A DNA stretch of 64,000 nucleotides, taken from assembly GCA_016215115.1 (NCBI GenBank), contig JACRLN010000044.1:1-64000 (forward strand), written 5' to 3'. Below, piece by piece: positions 17,235-25,864 of this stretch. The first letter of the stretch is position 1. Each line of letters starts with the position of its first letter. The DNA comes from Nitrospirota bacterium (GTDB taxonomy: Bacteria > Nitrospirota > Thermodesulfovibrionia > UBA6902). The notes under the pieces were generated by a model, which was not told where the DNA came from, made no database searches, and worked only from the letters and a program-made list of their open reading frames with translations. The position numbers and the translations under genes were made by a program.

Positions 17235-18323
17235 TCACTCTTTCATAAATTTGAAGTAGACCATCGTCCAGTTGCCGAGGACGATCGAGGTGATCGCTAC
17301 AAGACTGGCAACGGACCCGGTTGACATGCCGGTAATGCCGTGCCCAAGATTGCATCCACCGGCAATTACCGCACCTATCCCCATGAGGATACTTCCAAAG
17401 AATACAGTAAGGACTTCCTTTGCCGGCGGCACCTTCCATTGAAACTCTTTGAGGCCTAATGAACTGATGGCAGCTCCAAGAGGAACGGCAAAGATGAAGA
17501 ATACACCCCATGTGCCTCTGAATATCCCAAGGAAACTGAATTCCTGAAATGAAGAATGCGTACTGTTGGTAAGCATTGAATTGAATAACTCCCTCAAGGG
17601 AGTGGTTATGGCAAGACCTCTCGGGGCGCCTCCAAAGACGGAAGATATCTCCCATGCAAGTATGGTCAGCAAGCCTATAAGGACTCCTGTCAGTCCCCAT
17701 GAGTAGCCCTTGCCATTTTTGCCGAAAGTAGGTTTTCCCTTAAAGACAAAGGCTAATAATAAAATTGAAAGAATTACGATAGTGGTCCACTTCGCTATGG
17801 GCCCACCTCCGAAAAGGTCCCAAAAGGCAGGGTTGCTTACTCCGAAGATCTTAACATTGTAACTCTTTAAAAAATCACGAATCGGACTGAGCATGCCGTC
17901 TGTGGTCATGGCAACACCAAAGAAGAACCCGACGATGGCTACAAGGGCCGCTATCTGTCCCTCTCCAAGCCTGTAAACAATGCCGCTTGCGCATCCTCCG
18001 GCAAGCACTATGCCTAACCCGAACAGAAAACCGCCGAGGATATTGGCAACGGGCACGAAATTTTGGCGCAATAGTCCGGTTGAAACAAAGTGCCCCATTC
18101 CCTGATCAAATCTCATTATAAGACCGGTGTCTTCGATGAGGTTTGTGCCGATTAAAGCCACCACCACACAGAGGAGATATGACCGGAAGAGATCGAATTC
18201 CTTCATGAATATGATGTCTCTGAATGCGGAATTGAGACAAAAACGCCCTCTCTGAAGGATAAACCCGAGGGACAACCCCATAATAACTGCTGACAAAGCT
18301 GAGATAACACTACTAAAGGGCAT
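17235..18323 (-). CDS. full-length YeeE/YedE-family sulfur-compound transporter
   Basis: 362 residues from the ATG at 18323, chosen because GGGAGGG lies just upstream and the protein then begins at the first helix. The longer frame from 18503 runs through the upstream stress-protein gene. About nine or ten membrane helices in two inverted halves: GFILQRGRFC at the N-terminus, LAGGCASGIVYRLGEGQ and IAGGCNLGHGITG carrying the family cysteines that pass thiosulfate in TsuA/YeeE. It overlaps the upstream usp stop by 11 bp, so the two are translationally coupled. With the sigma-54 promoter at 20110 it forms the end of a usp-usp-usp-YeeE operon. Confidence 0.88.
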   Translation of the reverse strand: MPFSSVISALSAVIMGLSLGFILQRGRFCLNSAFRDIIFMKEFDLFRSYLLCVVVALIGTNLIEDTGLIMRFDQGMGHFVSTGLLRQNFVPVANILGGFLFGLGIVLAGGCASGIVYRLGEGQIAALVAIVGFFFGVAMTTDGMLSPIRDFLKSYNVKIFGVSNPAFWDLFGGGPIAKWTTIVILSILLLAFVFKGKPTFGKNGKGYSWGLTGVLIGLLTILAWEISSVFGGAPRGLAITTPLRELFNSMLTNSTHSSFQEFSFLGIFRGTWGVFFIFAVPLGAAISSLGLKEFQWKVPPAKEVLTVFFGSILMGIGAVIAGGCNLGHGITGMSTGSVASLVAITSIVLGNWTMVYFKFMKE

Positions 18324-18828
18324 ATGCTTCCCTCCCGGTCCACATATGTGCATGCTTACCACAGCCGTTATTTTTTGTGATGAGTACACGGACCCTGGAG
18401 TTTTTCTCCACATCCCTGGATGTGCACCCGGTGGTGAACTTCCTGAGCCGAGATTTCCCGCTGCATCCCACAATAATGAGATCAACTTTTTCTTGTTCTG
18501 CAACCTGCAGGATTTCGTCCGCTGGATGTCCTGACTTTATCACACATTTAATATTTTTCATGCCTCTGTCTTCCAGTGCTTTTCTGTAATGCGTCAGGAC
18601 CTTTTCCGCTCTCCTGTCCAATGCCTCTTTATGCTCCGTCCCCTCGATAGACTCCTTCATGGTCTCTATCTCGGAATAACTCATCATGGCAGTCATAGTG
18701 GAGTTGCCTACCAACTGCTGGACGTGCAGCAGGATTATGCTGTCCGGTGATGTTACAACATTGTTCATTGATGATAAAATCTCTTCTGAACCTCTTACAT
18801 TGTCCGCTGAAATCAAGACCTTATTCAT
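18313..18828 (-). CDS. universal stress protein (third in operon)
   Basis: 171 residues from the ATG at 18828, preceded by GGGAGGG at 4-base spacing; an upstream in-frame ATG at 18840 has no such site. UspA fold with N-terminal NKVLISADN and the GCSGKSRLRKFTTGC loop, a version of the G-x2-G-x9-G(S/T) ATP-binding motif ending in Cys. The tail CGKHAHMWTGREAYAL extends past the domain and overlaps the YeeE start. It is a clear paralogue of the two preceding usp genes but the most diverged. Likely a nucleotide-binding stress or metabolic regulator. Confidence 0.85.
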   Translation of the reverse strand: MNKVLISADNVRGSEEILSSMNNVVTSPDSIILLHVQQLVGNSTMTAMMSYSEIETMKESIEGTEHKEALDRRAEKVLTHYRKALEDRGMKNIKCVIKSGHPADEILQVAEQEKVDLIIVGCSGKSRLRKFTTGCTSRDVEKNSRVRVLITKNNGCGKHAHMWTGREAYAL

Positions 18829-18855
18829 TATCCCTCCCATGTTCTATATTTATTT

Positions 18856-18896
18856 CGTAAGAAGACCCTGCTACTTATAGAGTGGGTCTTCTTACG
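18856..18896 (-). other. 13-bp-stem hairpin between the second and third usp genes
   Basis: Perfect arms CGTAAGAAGACCC (18856-18868) and GGGTCTTCTTACG (18884-18896) around a 15-base loop. No T-run follows on the minus strand, so it looks more like a processing, attenuation or mRNA-stability element inside the operon than a strong terminator. Confidence 0.6.
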
Positions 18897-18928
18897 GAGT
18901 TTATTTCCTGGCCTTCTGAAAGCGGTGC

Positions 18929-19444
18929 TTAACTGAACTGAGGTGAAACAGTTTCTTTTATCCCATGAATTATTTCTTTTGTTTCGGGTTTTTCTACAAT
19001 TACAGGTACCGTGGCATTTCTTTCAACATAATTGATTACGCATCCCGTGATAAGTCTGTTGAGTCCTTTCTTACCGTTGCTGCCAACAACTATAAGGTCG
19101 ACTTTCTCTTCTTCTGCAACTTTCAGGATTTCGTCTGCAGGTATGCCTTCCCTTATAATGGTTCTTATACTGAAAAGACCTGCGTTTTCAAATTCCTTCC
19201 TGTAATAATTCAGGATCTTTTCGGCATGCCTGTCCAGTTTTTCTTTATATTCTGTGCCCTGCAACGATTCTTTTAATGTCGACAGTTCAGCATCACTGAG
19301 CATGTCTATCATCAAGGACCTTCCTTCAAGGCGTTGCACATGAAGTAGCAAAACTTCCTGAGGCGGCCTGACCAGATTCTGGAAGACCCCTAACACGTAC
19401 TTTGAACCTTTTGTGTCGTCCACTGCTATCAATACTTTATTCAT
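18929..19444 (-). CDS. universal stress protein (second in operon)
   Basis: 171 residues, UspA fold. N-terminal NKVLIAVDD and the ATP-binding loop VGSNGKKGLNRLITGC; the last Ser/Thr of the motif is Cys. GGAGGG lies 4 bases before the ATG. It is close in sequence to the gene on either side (shared PPQEVLLLHV and GRSLMIDML blocks), so the three arose by tandem duplication. The operon context with YeeE and a sigma-54 regulator suggests a role in sulfur or redox stress, which is inference. Confidence 0.88.
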   Translation of the reverse strand: MNKVLIAVDDTKGSKYVLGVFQNLVRPPQEVLLLHVQRLEGRSLMIDMLSDAELSTLKESLQGTEYKEKLDRHAEKILNYYRKEFENAGLFSIRTIIREGIPADEILKVAEEEKVDLIVVGSNGKKGLNRLITGCVINYVERNATVPVIVEKPETKEIIHGIKETVSPQFS

Positions 19445-19484
19445 TTTTCCCTCCTTTATTGTTTCTCACATTATTGTGAAAATA

Positions 19485-20066
19485 TTAATGGAGCGCACCT
19501 CTCTGAAGGATTACTCCTATGAAAAACATGGCAAAAACAATTACGGTCGTTACAGTAATGGCGGCATATGCGTCTTTCCATCTGTAAGGTTCTTCACACA
19601 TACGAGGTCTGCTTGCCAAAAGCACGGGAATCTTCGCACTTTTTTGCACATCTTTAGTAACAGATCCGGTTAAAAGCCTGTTCCACCCTTTTAGTCCGCT
19701 GTAGCCGAGAAGTATCAGATCGACATTTTCTTCATTTGCAACTTTAAGGATTTCCTCTGCAGGGCGTCCGGCCCGTATCACCGTGGTAACGCTGAAAGAT
19801 CCGATATTTTCCAGTTCCTTCTTATAAAAGGAAAGAATCCTTTCAGCCTCCTTATCAAGCGCCTCTTTATGCTCTGTCCCTTTCAATGATTCCTTTAATG
19901 TGGACAGCTCGGCCTCACCGAGCATATCGATCATTAAGGATCTTCCCTGAAGTCTTTCCACATGAAGAAGCAAGACCTCCTTAGGCGGCCTAACCAAATT
20001 TTGAAAAGTCAACACTACTGCTTTTGAGCTCTTTGTATCGTCTACTGCAATCAATACTCTGTTCAT
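19485..20066 (-). CDS. universal stress protein with C-terminal membrane tail (first in operon)
   Basis: About 193 residues from the ATG at 20066. The longer frame from 20114 would begin inside the sigma-54 promoter and is rejected. UspA fold with RVLIAVDD and loop GYSGLKGWNRLLTGS. Unlike its paralogues it carries a C-terminal transmembrane helix, followed by IGVILQRGALH. That end resembles the first helix of YeeE proteins (GFILQRGRFC in the operon's own YeeE). It may be membrane-anchored through this tail. First gene after the -24/-12 promoter. Confidence 0.85.
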   Translation of the reverse strand: MNRVLIAVDDTKSSKAVVLTFQNLVRPPKEVLLLHVERLQGRSLMIDMLGEAELSTLKESLKGTEHKEALDKEAERILSFYKKELENIGSFSVTTVIRAGRPAEEILKVANEENVDLILLGYSGLKGWNRLLTGSVTKDVQKSAKIPVLLASRPRMCEEPYRWKDAYAAITVTTVIVFAMFFIGVILQRGALH

Positions 20067-20109
20067 TTTTCTTTTTTTCCGCCTGTTCAATTGTTTTTCT
20101 ATAATAATG

Positions 20110-20125
20110 AGCAAATTTAGTGCCA
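20110..20125 (-). promoter_or_regulatory. sigma-54 (-24/-12) promoter of the usp-YeeE operon
   Basis: Minus-strand TGGCACTAAATTTGCT: GG and GC separated by exactly 10 bases and a near-perfect match to the RpoN consensus. The predicted start is near 20099, giving a leader of about 33 bases before the ATG at 20066. A sigma-54 activator gene lies directly upstream, divergent. Confidence 0.8.
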
Positions 20126-20167
20126 GTATTTTAATAAATAAGAATATTAATAAAAATCAATGTGTTA

Positions 20168-20271
20168 CTTAACATTTTATCTTTTTTTATTGACTTTCAT
20201 GTGTTAATTTGTTAATTTTTATCTATTAACATACGTTAACAAGTACTTAATTATATTAACACTCTATTAAC
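20168..20271. promoter_or_regulatory. phased TTAAC/GTTAA array in the divergent control region
   Basis: TTAAC or GTTAA elements occur at about 20168, 20203, 20211, 20226, 20235, 20255 and 20266. TTAAC ends at 20230, 20240, 20260 and 20271, with a degenerate TTAAT at 20247-20251, so the unit repeats near every 10 bp. It lies 45-160 bp upstream of the -24/-12 promoter, the usual place for enhancer sites. Confidence 0.55.
20190..20218 (+). promoter_or_regulatory. possible sigma-70 promoter of the sigma-54 activator gene
   Basis: TTGACT at 20190-20195, a 17-bp spacer and TAATTT at 20213-20218. The leader would carry four TTAAC elements, which could allow autoregulation. The -10 is weak. Confidence 0.4.
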
Positions 20272-20288
20272 GTCTTAATTATTTAATC

Positions 20289-21635
20289 ATGATTGACAAA
20301 TTTTTGAGAAACCCTCAGTTTTTACCTGAGGTATTTGAGACTATGAGAGATGGTCTCATGGTTGTGGATAACGAAGGCTACATACAGTTATTTAATCGTG
20401 CGGCTGAAGAGATAACCGGCTATAAAAGAGAAGATCTTATAGGTAAAAAATGTACTATTTTTGATTGTGATGCATGTATAATCCTGAATGAATCTAAAAG
20501 CCAACGAGACTCCCAGCTTGTAAAATTCGGTGCCATTTACAACAAAGAATGCAGAATACGGTCAGGTGACGGGAGGTCTGTACGTCTTTTAAAAAATGCC
20601 GCTGTCTTACGTGATGACAGTGGAGATATAATAGGCACGGTTGAGTCAATGACGGATTTCACGTCCTTCTATAAAAAGGAAATGGAGCTGCAGGATATAA
20701 AGCTGGAATTAAGACAGGAATACTGGTTTATGGGGTTGCTGGGGAAGAGCATCCCTATGCAGAAATTATACTATCACATACGGAATGCCTCTAATAGTGA
20801 AGCCACTGTCCTGATTTGCGGAGAAAGCGGCGCCGGAAAAAACCTGGTGGCCCATGCATTACACAAACTGAGCAGACGTAAAGATGGACCCTTTATACAG
20901 ATGAACTGTGCTTCTCTTAATGAGCAGCTTCTTGAAAGCGAGCTCTTCGGCCACAAGAAAGGTTCCTTCACGGGAGCTGTAAGTGACCGGATAGGAAGAT
21001 TCGAGGCATCAAATAACGGGACCATATTCCTGGACGAAATTGGAGATATGCCGATTACAATGCAGGTAAAACTGCTCAGGGTCCTTGAAGAAAAAGTAGT
21101 GGAGCTCGTTGGAGACCATAAGCCGATTCCAGTGGACATCCGGCTTATTTCAGCCACGAACAAGGATCTCAACAACTTGATGAATACCGGCAAGTTCAGG
21201 GAAGATCTCCTTTACAGAATAAATTCAATTGTCATCAAAGTACCGCCGCTCAGGGAGAGAAGAGAAGACATACCTCTCATTGCCTTCCACTATCTGAAAA
21301 AGATCTCCTTTGTAAACAACAAGGATATCCACAGTATCAGTTCTCCCGCAATGGAGATTCTGATAAATTTCCCATGGCCGGGCAATGTGAGGCGGCTCAT
21401 CAATGCCCTGGAGCACAGCGCGGTTACCTGTAAAGGCGATACTATTGAAGTCTCTGATCTGCCGGATTATCTTGTCCATGAGAAAATACATGAGGTCAGT
21501 GAAAACCATCTTGACAGGGAGAGGATATATTCTATCCTTTCTCAGTGTAATGGGAATAAAACTCTTGCCGCAAAGCATCTTGGAATCAGCCGGGTTACTC
21601 TGTGGAAAAAACTGAAGGCGTTGGGCCTTGAATGA
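20289..21635 (+). CDS. sigma-54-dependent transcriptional activator (PAS-AAA+-Fis)
   Basis: 448 residues. A PAS domain (about 10-125) bears a cysteine cluster KKCTIFDCDACII (C55, C60, C63). The AAA+ domain has Walker A GESGAGKN (178-185), the sigma-54 contact loop GSFTGA (225-230; usually GAFTGA) and Walker B TIFLDE (245-250). The C-terminal Fis-type helix-turn-helix ends GISRVTLWKKLKALG. There is no receiver domain, so signal input is through the PAS domain or by protein contact with the kinase gene 92 bp downstream. It is divergent from the usp-YeeE operon, whose promoter has a sigma-54 consensus, and is probably its activator. Confidence 0.93.
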   Translation: MIDKFLRNPQFLPEVFETMRDGLMVVDNEGYIQLFNRAAEEITGYKREDLIGKKCTIFDCDACIILNESKSQRDSQLVKFGAIYNKECRIRSGDGRSVRLLKNAAVLRDDSGDIIGTVESMTDFTSFYKKEMELQDIKLELRQEYWFMGLLGKSIPMQKLYYHIRNASNSEATVLICGESGAGKNLVAHALHKLSRRKDGPFIQMNCASLNEQLLESELFGHKKGSFTGAVSDRIGRFEASNNGTIFLDEIGDMPITMQVKLLRVLEEKVVELVGDHKPIPVDIRLISATNKDLNNLMNTGKFREDLLYRINSIVIKVPPLRERREDIPLIAFHYLKKISFVNNKDIHSISSPAMEILINFPWPGNVRRLINALEHSAVTCKGDTIEVSDLPDYLVHEKIHEVSENHLDRERIYSILSQCNGNKTLAAKHLGISRVTLWKKLKALGLE

Positions 21636-21727
21636 TTAATAAAAAGTTCAGTTGACGATGCATGTGCAAACTGCGCTTAACATAATTCGGAACAGTATAT
21701 AGCGGATTATAAAGAAAAGGAAATAAA

Positions 21728-23764
21728 ATGAAGAGTTATATTGCTATCATAGGAGTTCTCGTTATTATAATCGCTTCTCTAATTATATTGAACGTCTCTT
21801 TTCATCGGACACTCCAGATGGAAATGGCAGAACAGTTCAATAAACAGCAGTTGCTCCTTGCCAAGGCAGAGGCATCCAACATTCAGGCGTACATTGGCAA
21901 AGTAAAAGACGAAATGCTCCGTATCACTCAGTTTGAATCCATGTCTCAGATTAATAAAGAGACGCTTTATGCATTTTTTACAGATGAGTTTTTTAAGGAA
22001 GTCGGCAAGGTGAAATTGGGGATCAAATTTCTGGACAATGAAGGGAAGGTGATCTTCACTCAGGGCAACCTTGCCATCGAACGACCCTATAATAAGGATT
22101 TTATTGAAATGGCTAAAGGTGTTTGCCCGAGTGAAGTACTGATAAAGCAGGATACGAAGATGGTTTATATAGTAACTCCTGTGTGCCGTTATAGGTCTCT
22201 TATCGGCGCTGTTGTCATTTCCATTAACATACAGGATATAGCGAGAGAAGTCCTCAGCCCCATAACATCCGGGGCACGAGGGTATGCATGGATGATGGAC
22301 GGCAGCGGTGATCTCCTTTACCATCCTACTCAACCTGCCATGGTAGGCAGGAATTTGTACAAGACCGACACTTCCTGCTTTCAATGTCATAAATCCTTTG
22401 ATTTGGAGAAGAAGATCATCGAGGGGAAAGGCGATTATTATGGAAAATACCTTGCACCTACAGGGGAAGACAAGGTTCTTGCCTTTTCCACTGCATCTAT
22501 TGGAGATGCAAAATGGATCGTAGTGGTATCGGCTCCATATTCCGAGGTCACCATGCCAATTCAGACCTCCATGCGATTTCATTCATGGCTCATTATCTTA
22601 ATCTTTATAACTACAAGTGTTGTATCTGCAATGCTGATCGTCTTGAACAGAAAAAGGGTAAAAGCTGAAGAACTTGCAAAACACCAAAAGGAGCTTGAGA
22701 AATACGCTGAGGATCTTGAGGAAAAGGTTGATATCAGAACAAAGGAACTCACTACAGAGAAGGAAAAGCTTTATACCATTGTAAGTGCGATCGGAAGCGG
22801 TATCATTCTAATTGATAATCACAGGAAAATACAATGGATAAACCAGACGATGAAGGATATCATAGGAAAGGATATCACCGGCATGTTATGCGATGATTTT
22901 TTTGCAGATTGCACAATCATAAGCTCCTATACGGCTAATTTCACGCAAACGGACATACTGTCAAATCTTTTTGGCCAGGGGAATAAATTTTTCCAGGTTA
23001 CAACTGCGCCGGTGAGGGGTGTGGACGACGGGGTGTACGGCTACATCAGACTGGTACATGATGTGACGGAGATGAAGAGGATGGAAGAACAAATGATGCA
23101 CTCCGAGAAACTGGCGTTACTCGGAAGATTGACTTCGGGCATAGCACATGAAATAGGGAATCCCTTAACGTCGGTATTCTCCATTGTTCAGGTATTAAAG
23201 GAGATGGAGCAGAATGAATTCAAAAAAGAGAGTATCGAGACCATATATTTATACATGAAAAGAATTGCCGATATACTGAAGCAACTTTCCGGTTTTTCGA
23301 AGATGCCACCTGTAGAACTCAAACCATGGAAAGTAAACAGTCTCATAGAGGCTTCCCTGTCCCTCTTGCAGTACGACAAGAGGGTAAAAGATGTCACTGT
23401 TGTGAGAGATCTCATGCCTGATATGCCGGAGATCACCATAGATGGGAACCAGCTCTCACAGGTTATCGTGAACATTGTATTGAATGCAGCCGATGCAATG
23501 CCGGATGGAGGAACGCTCACTATACGCAGTTGGGTAAAAGATAAAAGTATAGTCATCGCTTTTAAGGACACCGGGGTTGGCATTCCCCCGGAGAATCTCG
23601 TCAGAATATTCGACCCCTTTTACACAACGAAGGAGAAAGGAACAGGCCTGGGGCTTGCGGTGAGCGAAAGCATCATGGAGAAACTTAATGGAAGCATCAC
23701 GGTAGAAAGCGAACTCAACAAAGGCTCCACATTTATGATAATCCTTCCTACAGATAAAGTCTAA
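21728..23764 (+). CDS. membrane histidine kinase with Cache-like, CXXCH-bearing sensor domain
   Basis: 678 residues. Helix 1 (about 5-23), an extracytoplasmic sensor (24-285) of double-Cache type, helix 2 (about 286-306), coiled coil, PAS (about 350-455), HisKA with H474 in GIAHEIGNP, and HATPase with NIVLNAADAM, DTGVGIPP and GTGLGLAV. The sensor contains C217-F-Q-C220-H221, a c-type haem attachment motif placed in the second Cache-like half, plus C133 and C153. This suggests sensing of redox state, a gas or a sulfur compound through covalent haem. It is co-oriented with the activator gene, but the activator lacks a receiver, so how the signal is passed is open. Confidence 0.92.
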   Translation: MKSYIAIIGVLVIIIASLIILNVSFHRTLQMEMAEQFNKQQLLLAKAEASNIQAYIGKVKDEMLRITQFESMSQINKETLYAFFTDEFFKEVGKVKLGIKFLDNEGKVIFTQGNLAIERPYNKDFIEMAKGVCPSEVLIKQDTKMVYIVTPVCRYRSLIGAVVISINIQDIAREVLSPITSGARGYAWMMDGSGDLLYHPTQPAMVGRNLYKTDTSCFQCHKSFDLEKKIIEGKGDYYGKYLAPTGEDKVLAFSTASIGDAKWIVVVSAPYSEVTMPIQTSMRFHSWLIILIFITTSVVSAMLIVLNRKRVKAEELAKHQKELEKYAEDLEEKVDIRTKELTTEKEKLYTIVSAIGSGIILIDNHRKIQWINQTMKDIIGKDITGMLCDDFFADCTIISSYTANFTQTDILSNLFGQGNKFFQVTTAPVRGVDDGVYGYIRLVHDVTEMKRMEEQMMHSEKLALLGRLTSGIAHEIGNPLTSVFSIVQVLKEMEQNEFKKESIETIYLYMKRIADILKQLSGFSKMPPVELKPWKVNSLIEASLSLLQYDKRVKDVTVVRDLMPDMPEITIDGNQLSQVIVNIVLNAADAMPDGGTLTIRSWVKDKSIVIAFKDTGVGIPPENLVRIFDPFYTTKEKGTGLGLAVSESIMEKLNGSITVESELNKGSTFMIILPTDKV

Positions 23765-23791
23765 ACTATTTCACCTTTGCTACACTGTAGT

Positions 23792-25717
23792 TTAAGTTCC
23801 TGCCCTCTCAGCATCTTTCACCATCAATCTCGTCACTGCGCCGGCAAAGGCAGCAGGGTCTTTGGGCTTGGAGCCTTCGAGCAGAAGCGCCTGGTCATAC
23901 AGTAGTTTTATATATTCTTCGAGAACAATGCTTTTCCGGTCTCTTTCAAAGATCTTATTCATCGCCTCAAATATGGGATGTGACGGATTAATTTCGAGTA
24001 TCCGCTTGTTTTCCGGTATCTTCTGACCCATCTGCTTGAGAAGCTTCTCCACCTGCGGGTCCATTCCGCCTTCATCAGCAACAAGACAGCAGGCAGTGTC
24101 TTTCAGCCGTCCGGAAAGCCGTACATCTTTCACCTCGTCCTTCAACTGGTTTTTAATGAGTTCGATGAGGACGCTGAATTTTTTCTTTGCCTCTTTCTCA
24201 GTTTCACCTGATTTATCAAGTTTAATATCGCCTTTGATGACAGATTTTATCTTCTTCCCTTTGTATTCCTGCAATCCGCTCATGACAAAGTCATCCACTT
24301 CATCAAGCATGATAAGAACGTCATACCCCTTGTCTTTGAATGCTTCCAGATAGGGGGACTTCATAACCTCATCACGTGATGTGCCAAGAATATAGAATAT
24401 CTCTTCCTGCCCTTCTTTCATATTGTCAATATATTCGTGAAGCGTTGTATACGTATCTGCAGCCTTTTGCATTGTCTGAAATAGAAGCAGTTCGGCGATT
24501 GTCTCTTTTCTCTCAAGGTCGTAGTGAATTCCTTCCTTCAATATCCTGTTGAATTCTTTGTAGAATGAAAGATACTTGTCGTATTCATTTTTCTTCATAT
24601 CAGACAGCGTGTCGAGCACTTTCTTCGTGATATTCTTATTGATAATCTCAACCTGACGGTTCTTCTGCAATATCTCGCGGGAAACATTTAAAGGCAGGTC
24701 GGATGAATCAATTACACCTTTAACAAATCTTAAATAAAGGGGAAGCAACTGCTCGCAGTGGTCCATTATTTGAACCCTCTTTACATAAAGAGCAGGACCG
24801 AACTTGTAGTCCTTGAAATAAATATCAAAAGGCATTCTTGAAGGAATGTAAAGAAGCGCGGTGAATTCGGATGTCCCTTCCGCCCTGAAATGAACCACCT
24901 TCGCAGGGTCGGAGAAATCATGAGAGATATGTTTGTAAAATTCATTATACTCGTCTTCAGTGATAGCAGATTTATCCTTGAGCCAGATCGCCTTTCCTGA
25001 ATTTAAAGTTTCTTCTTCCCGTATCTTAACCTTCTCGCCCTTTTTTAGTTCACTTTCTTTTTCACGTTCTATTTCCATTACAACAGGATGTTCAATATAA
25101 TCAGAATATTTTCTTACAATTTCCCTGATTTCCCATTCTTCGAGATATTTCGTTTCATCCGGTTTGAGTTGAAGAATAACATCAGTGCCCTTTGTTTCTT
25201 TCTCCACATCTTCTACCGTAAAGGTTCCGTCGGCCGTTGATTCCCACTTTACCCCGTTCCTGCGGTCATTGCCCGCTTTTCTCGAGATGACCGCAACCTT
25301 ATCCGAAACCATAAAAGAGGAATAGAATCCAACTCCAAATTGACCTATGAGTTCCGGGTTATCTTTTATTTCCCTGCTCTGTAATGCAGAGAGAAATGCT
25401 TTTGTGCCCGAATGAGCAATGGTTCCAAGAGCCTCGATCATTTCATCTTTAGTCAGGCCAATGCCGTTATCGCTCACTGTCAATGTTCCGGCTTCTTTGT
25501 CTGCAGTTATTTTAATCTGCCATCCACTCTCGTTCTCCATAATGACGCTATTAGTAAGCGCCTCATAACGTGCCCGGTCTATAGCATCCGATGCATTGGA
25601 AATAAGTTCTCTCAGGAATATCTCCTTATGAGAATAGAGTGAATGGATCATTAAATCGAGCAGTTGTTTAACCTCAGTCTTAAATTCAAGATTTGTCTTT
25701 GTCATTTTTGTATTCAC
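23792..25717 (-). CDS. htpG: Hsp90-family chaperone HtpG
   Basis: 641 residues, the length of bacterial Hsp90. The GHKL ATPase domain has LRELISNASDAIDRAR, DNGIGLTKDEM and the lid GQFGVGFYSSFMV; the middle domain contains LPLNVSREILQ. It is an ATP-driven dimeric cytoplasmic chaperone. A strong sigma-70 promoter (25755-25783) precedes the start with GGAGAGGTG as ribosome site. It is convergent with the histidine-kinase gene. Confidence 0.97.
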   Translation of the reverse strand: MNTKMTKTNLEFKTEVKQLLDLMIHSLYSHKEIFLRELISNASDAIDRARYEALTNSVIMENESGWQIKITADKEAGTLTVSDNGIGLTKDEMIEALGTIAHSGTKAFLSALQSREIKDNPELIGQFGVGFYSSFMVSDKVAVISRKAGNDRRNGVKWESTADGTFTVEDVEKETKGTDVILQLKPDETKYLEEWEIREIVRKYSDYIEHPVVMEIEREKESELKKGEKVKIREEETLNSGKAIWLKDKSAITEDEYNEFYKHISHDFSDPAKVVHFRAEGTSEFTALLYIPSRMPFDIYFKDYKFGPALYVKRVQIMDHCEQLLPLYLRFVKGVIDSSDLPLNVSREILQKNRQVEIINKNITKKVLDTLSDMKKNEYDKYLSFYKEFNRILKEGIHYDLERKETIAELLLFQTMQKAADTYTTLHEYIDNMKEGQEEIFYILGTSRDEVMKSPYLEAFKDKGYDVLIMLDEVDDFVMSGLQEYKGKKIKSVIKGDIKLDKSGETEKEAKKKFSVLIELIKNQLKDEVKDVRLSGRLKDTACCLVADEGGMDPQVEKLLKQMGQKIPENKRILEINPSHPIFEAMNKIFERDRKSIVLEEYIKLLYDQALLLEGSKPKDPAAFAGAVTRLMVKDAERAGT

Positions 25718-25754
25718 CTCTCCAGATTAAAAATTTAAAGAAGGAAGATGTTTT

Positions 25755-25783
25755 ATATAATAAAAATCTTATTAAAAAGTCAA
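25755..25783 (-). promoter_or_regulatory. sigma-70-type promoter of htpG
   Basis: Minus-strand TTGACT (25783-25778), a 17-bp spacer and TTATAT (25760-25755), about 38 bases before the ATG at 25717. Confidence 0.6.
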
Positions 25784-25864
25784 TGTTAAAACTGTAGCAT
25801 ATTCAACACATTAGCGGGTAATAAATACAACTAATCAGGTGAAATAACGGCAAGATGTTGGTAT

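Noticed and set aside
18323-18503. longer N-terminus of the full-length YeeE
   Set aside because: It reads through the upstream stress-protein gene; GGGAGGG marks the ATG at 18323.
20066-20114. longer N-terminus of the first usp
   Set aside because: It would start inside the -24/-12 promoter, and the Usp fold begins at NRVLIAVDD.
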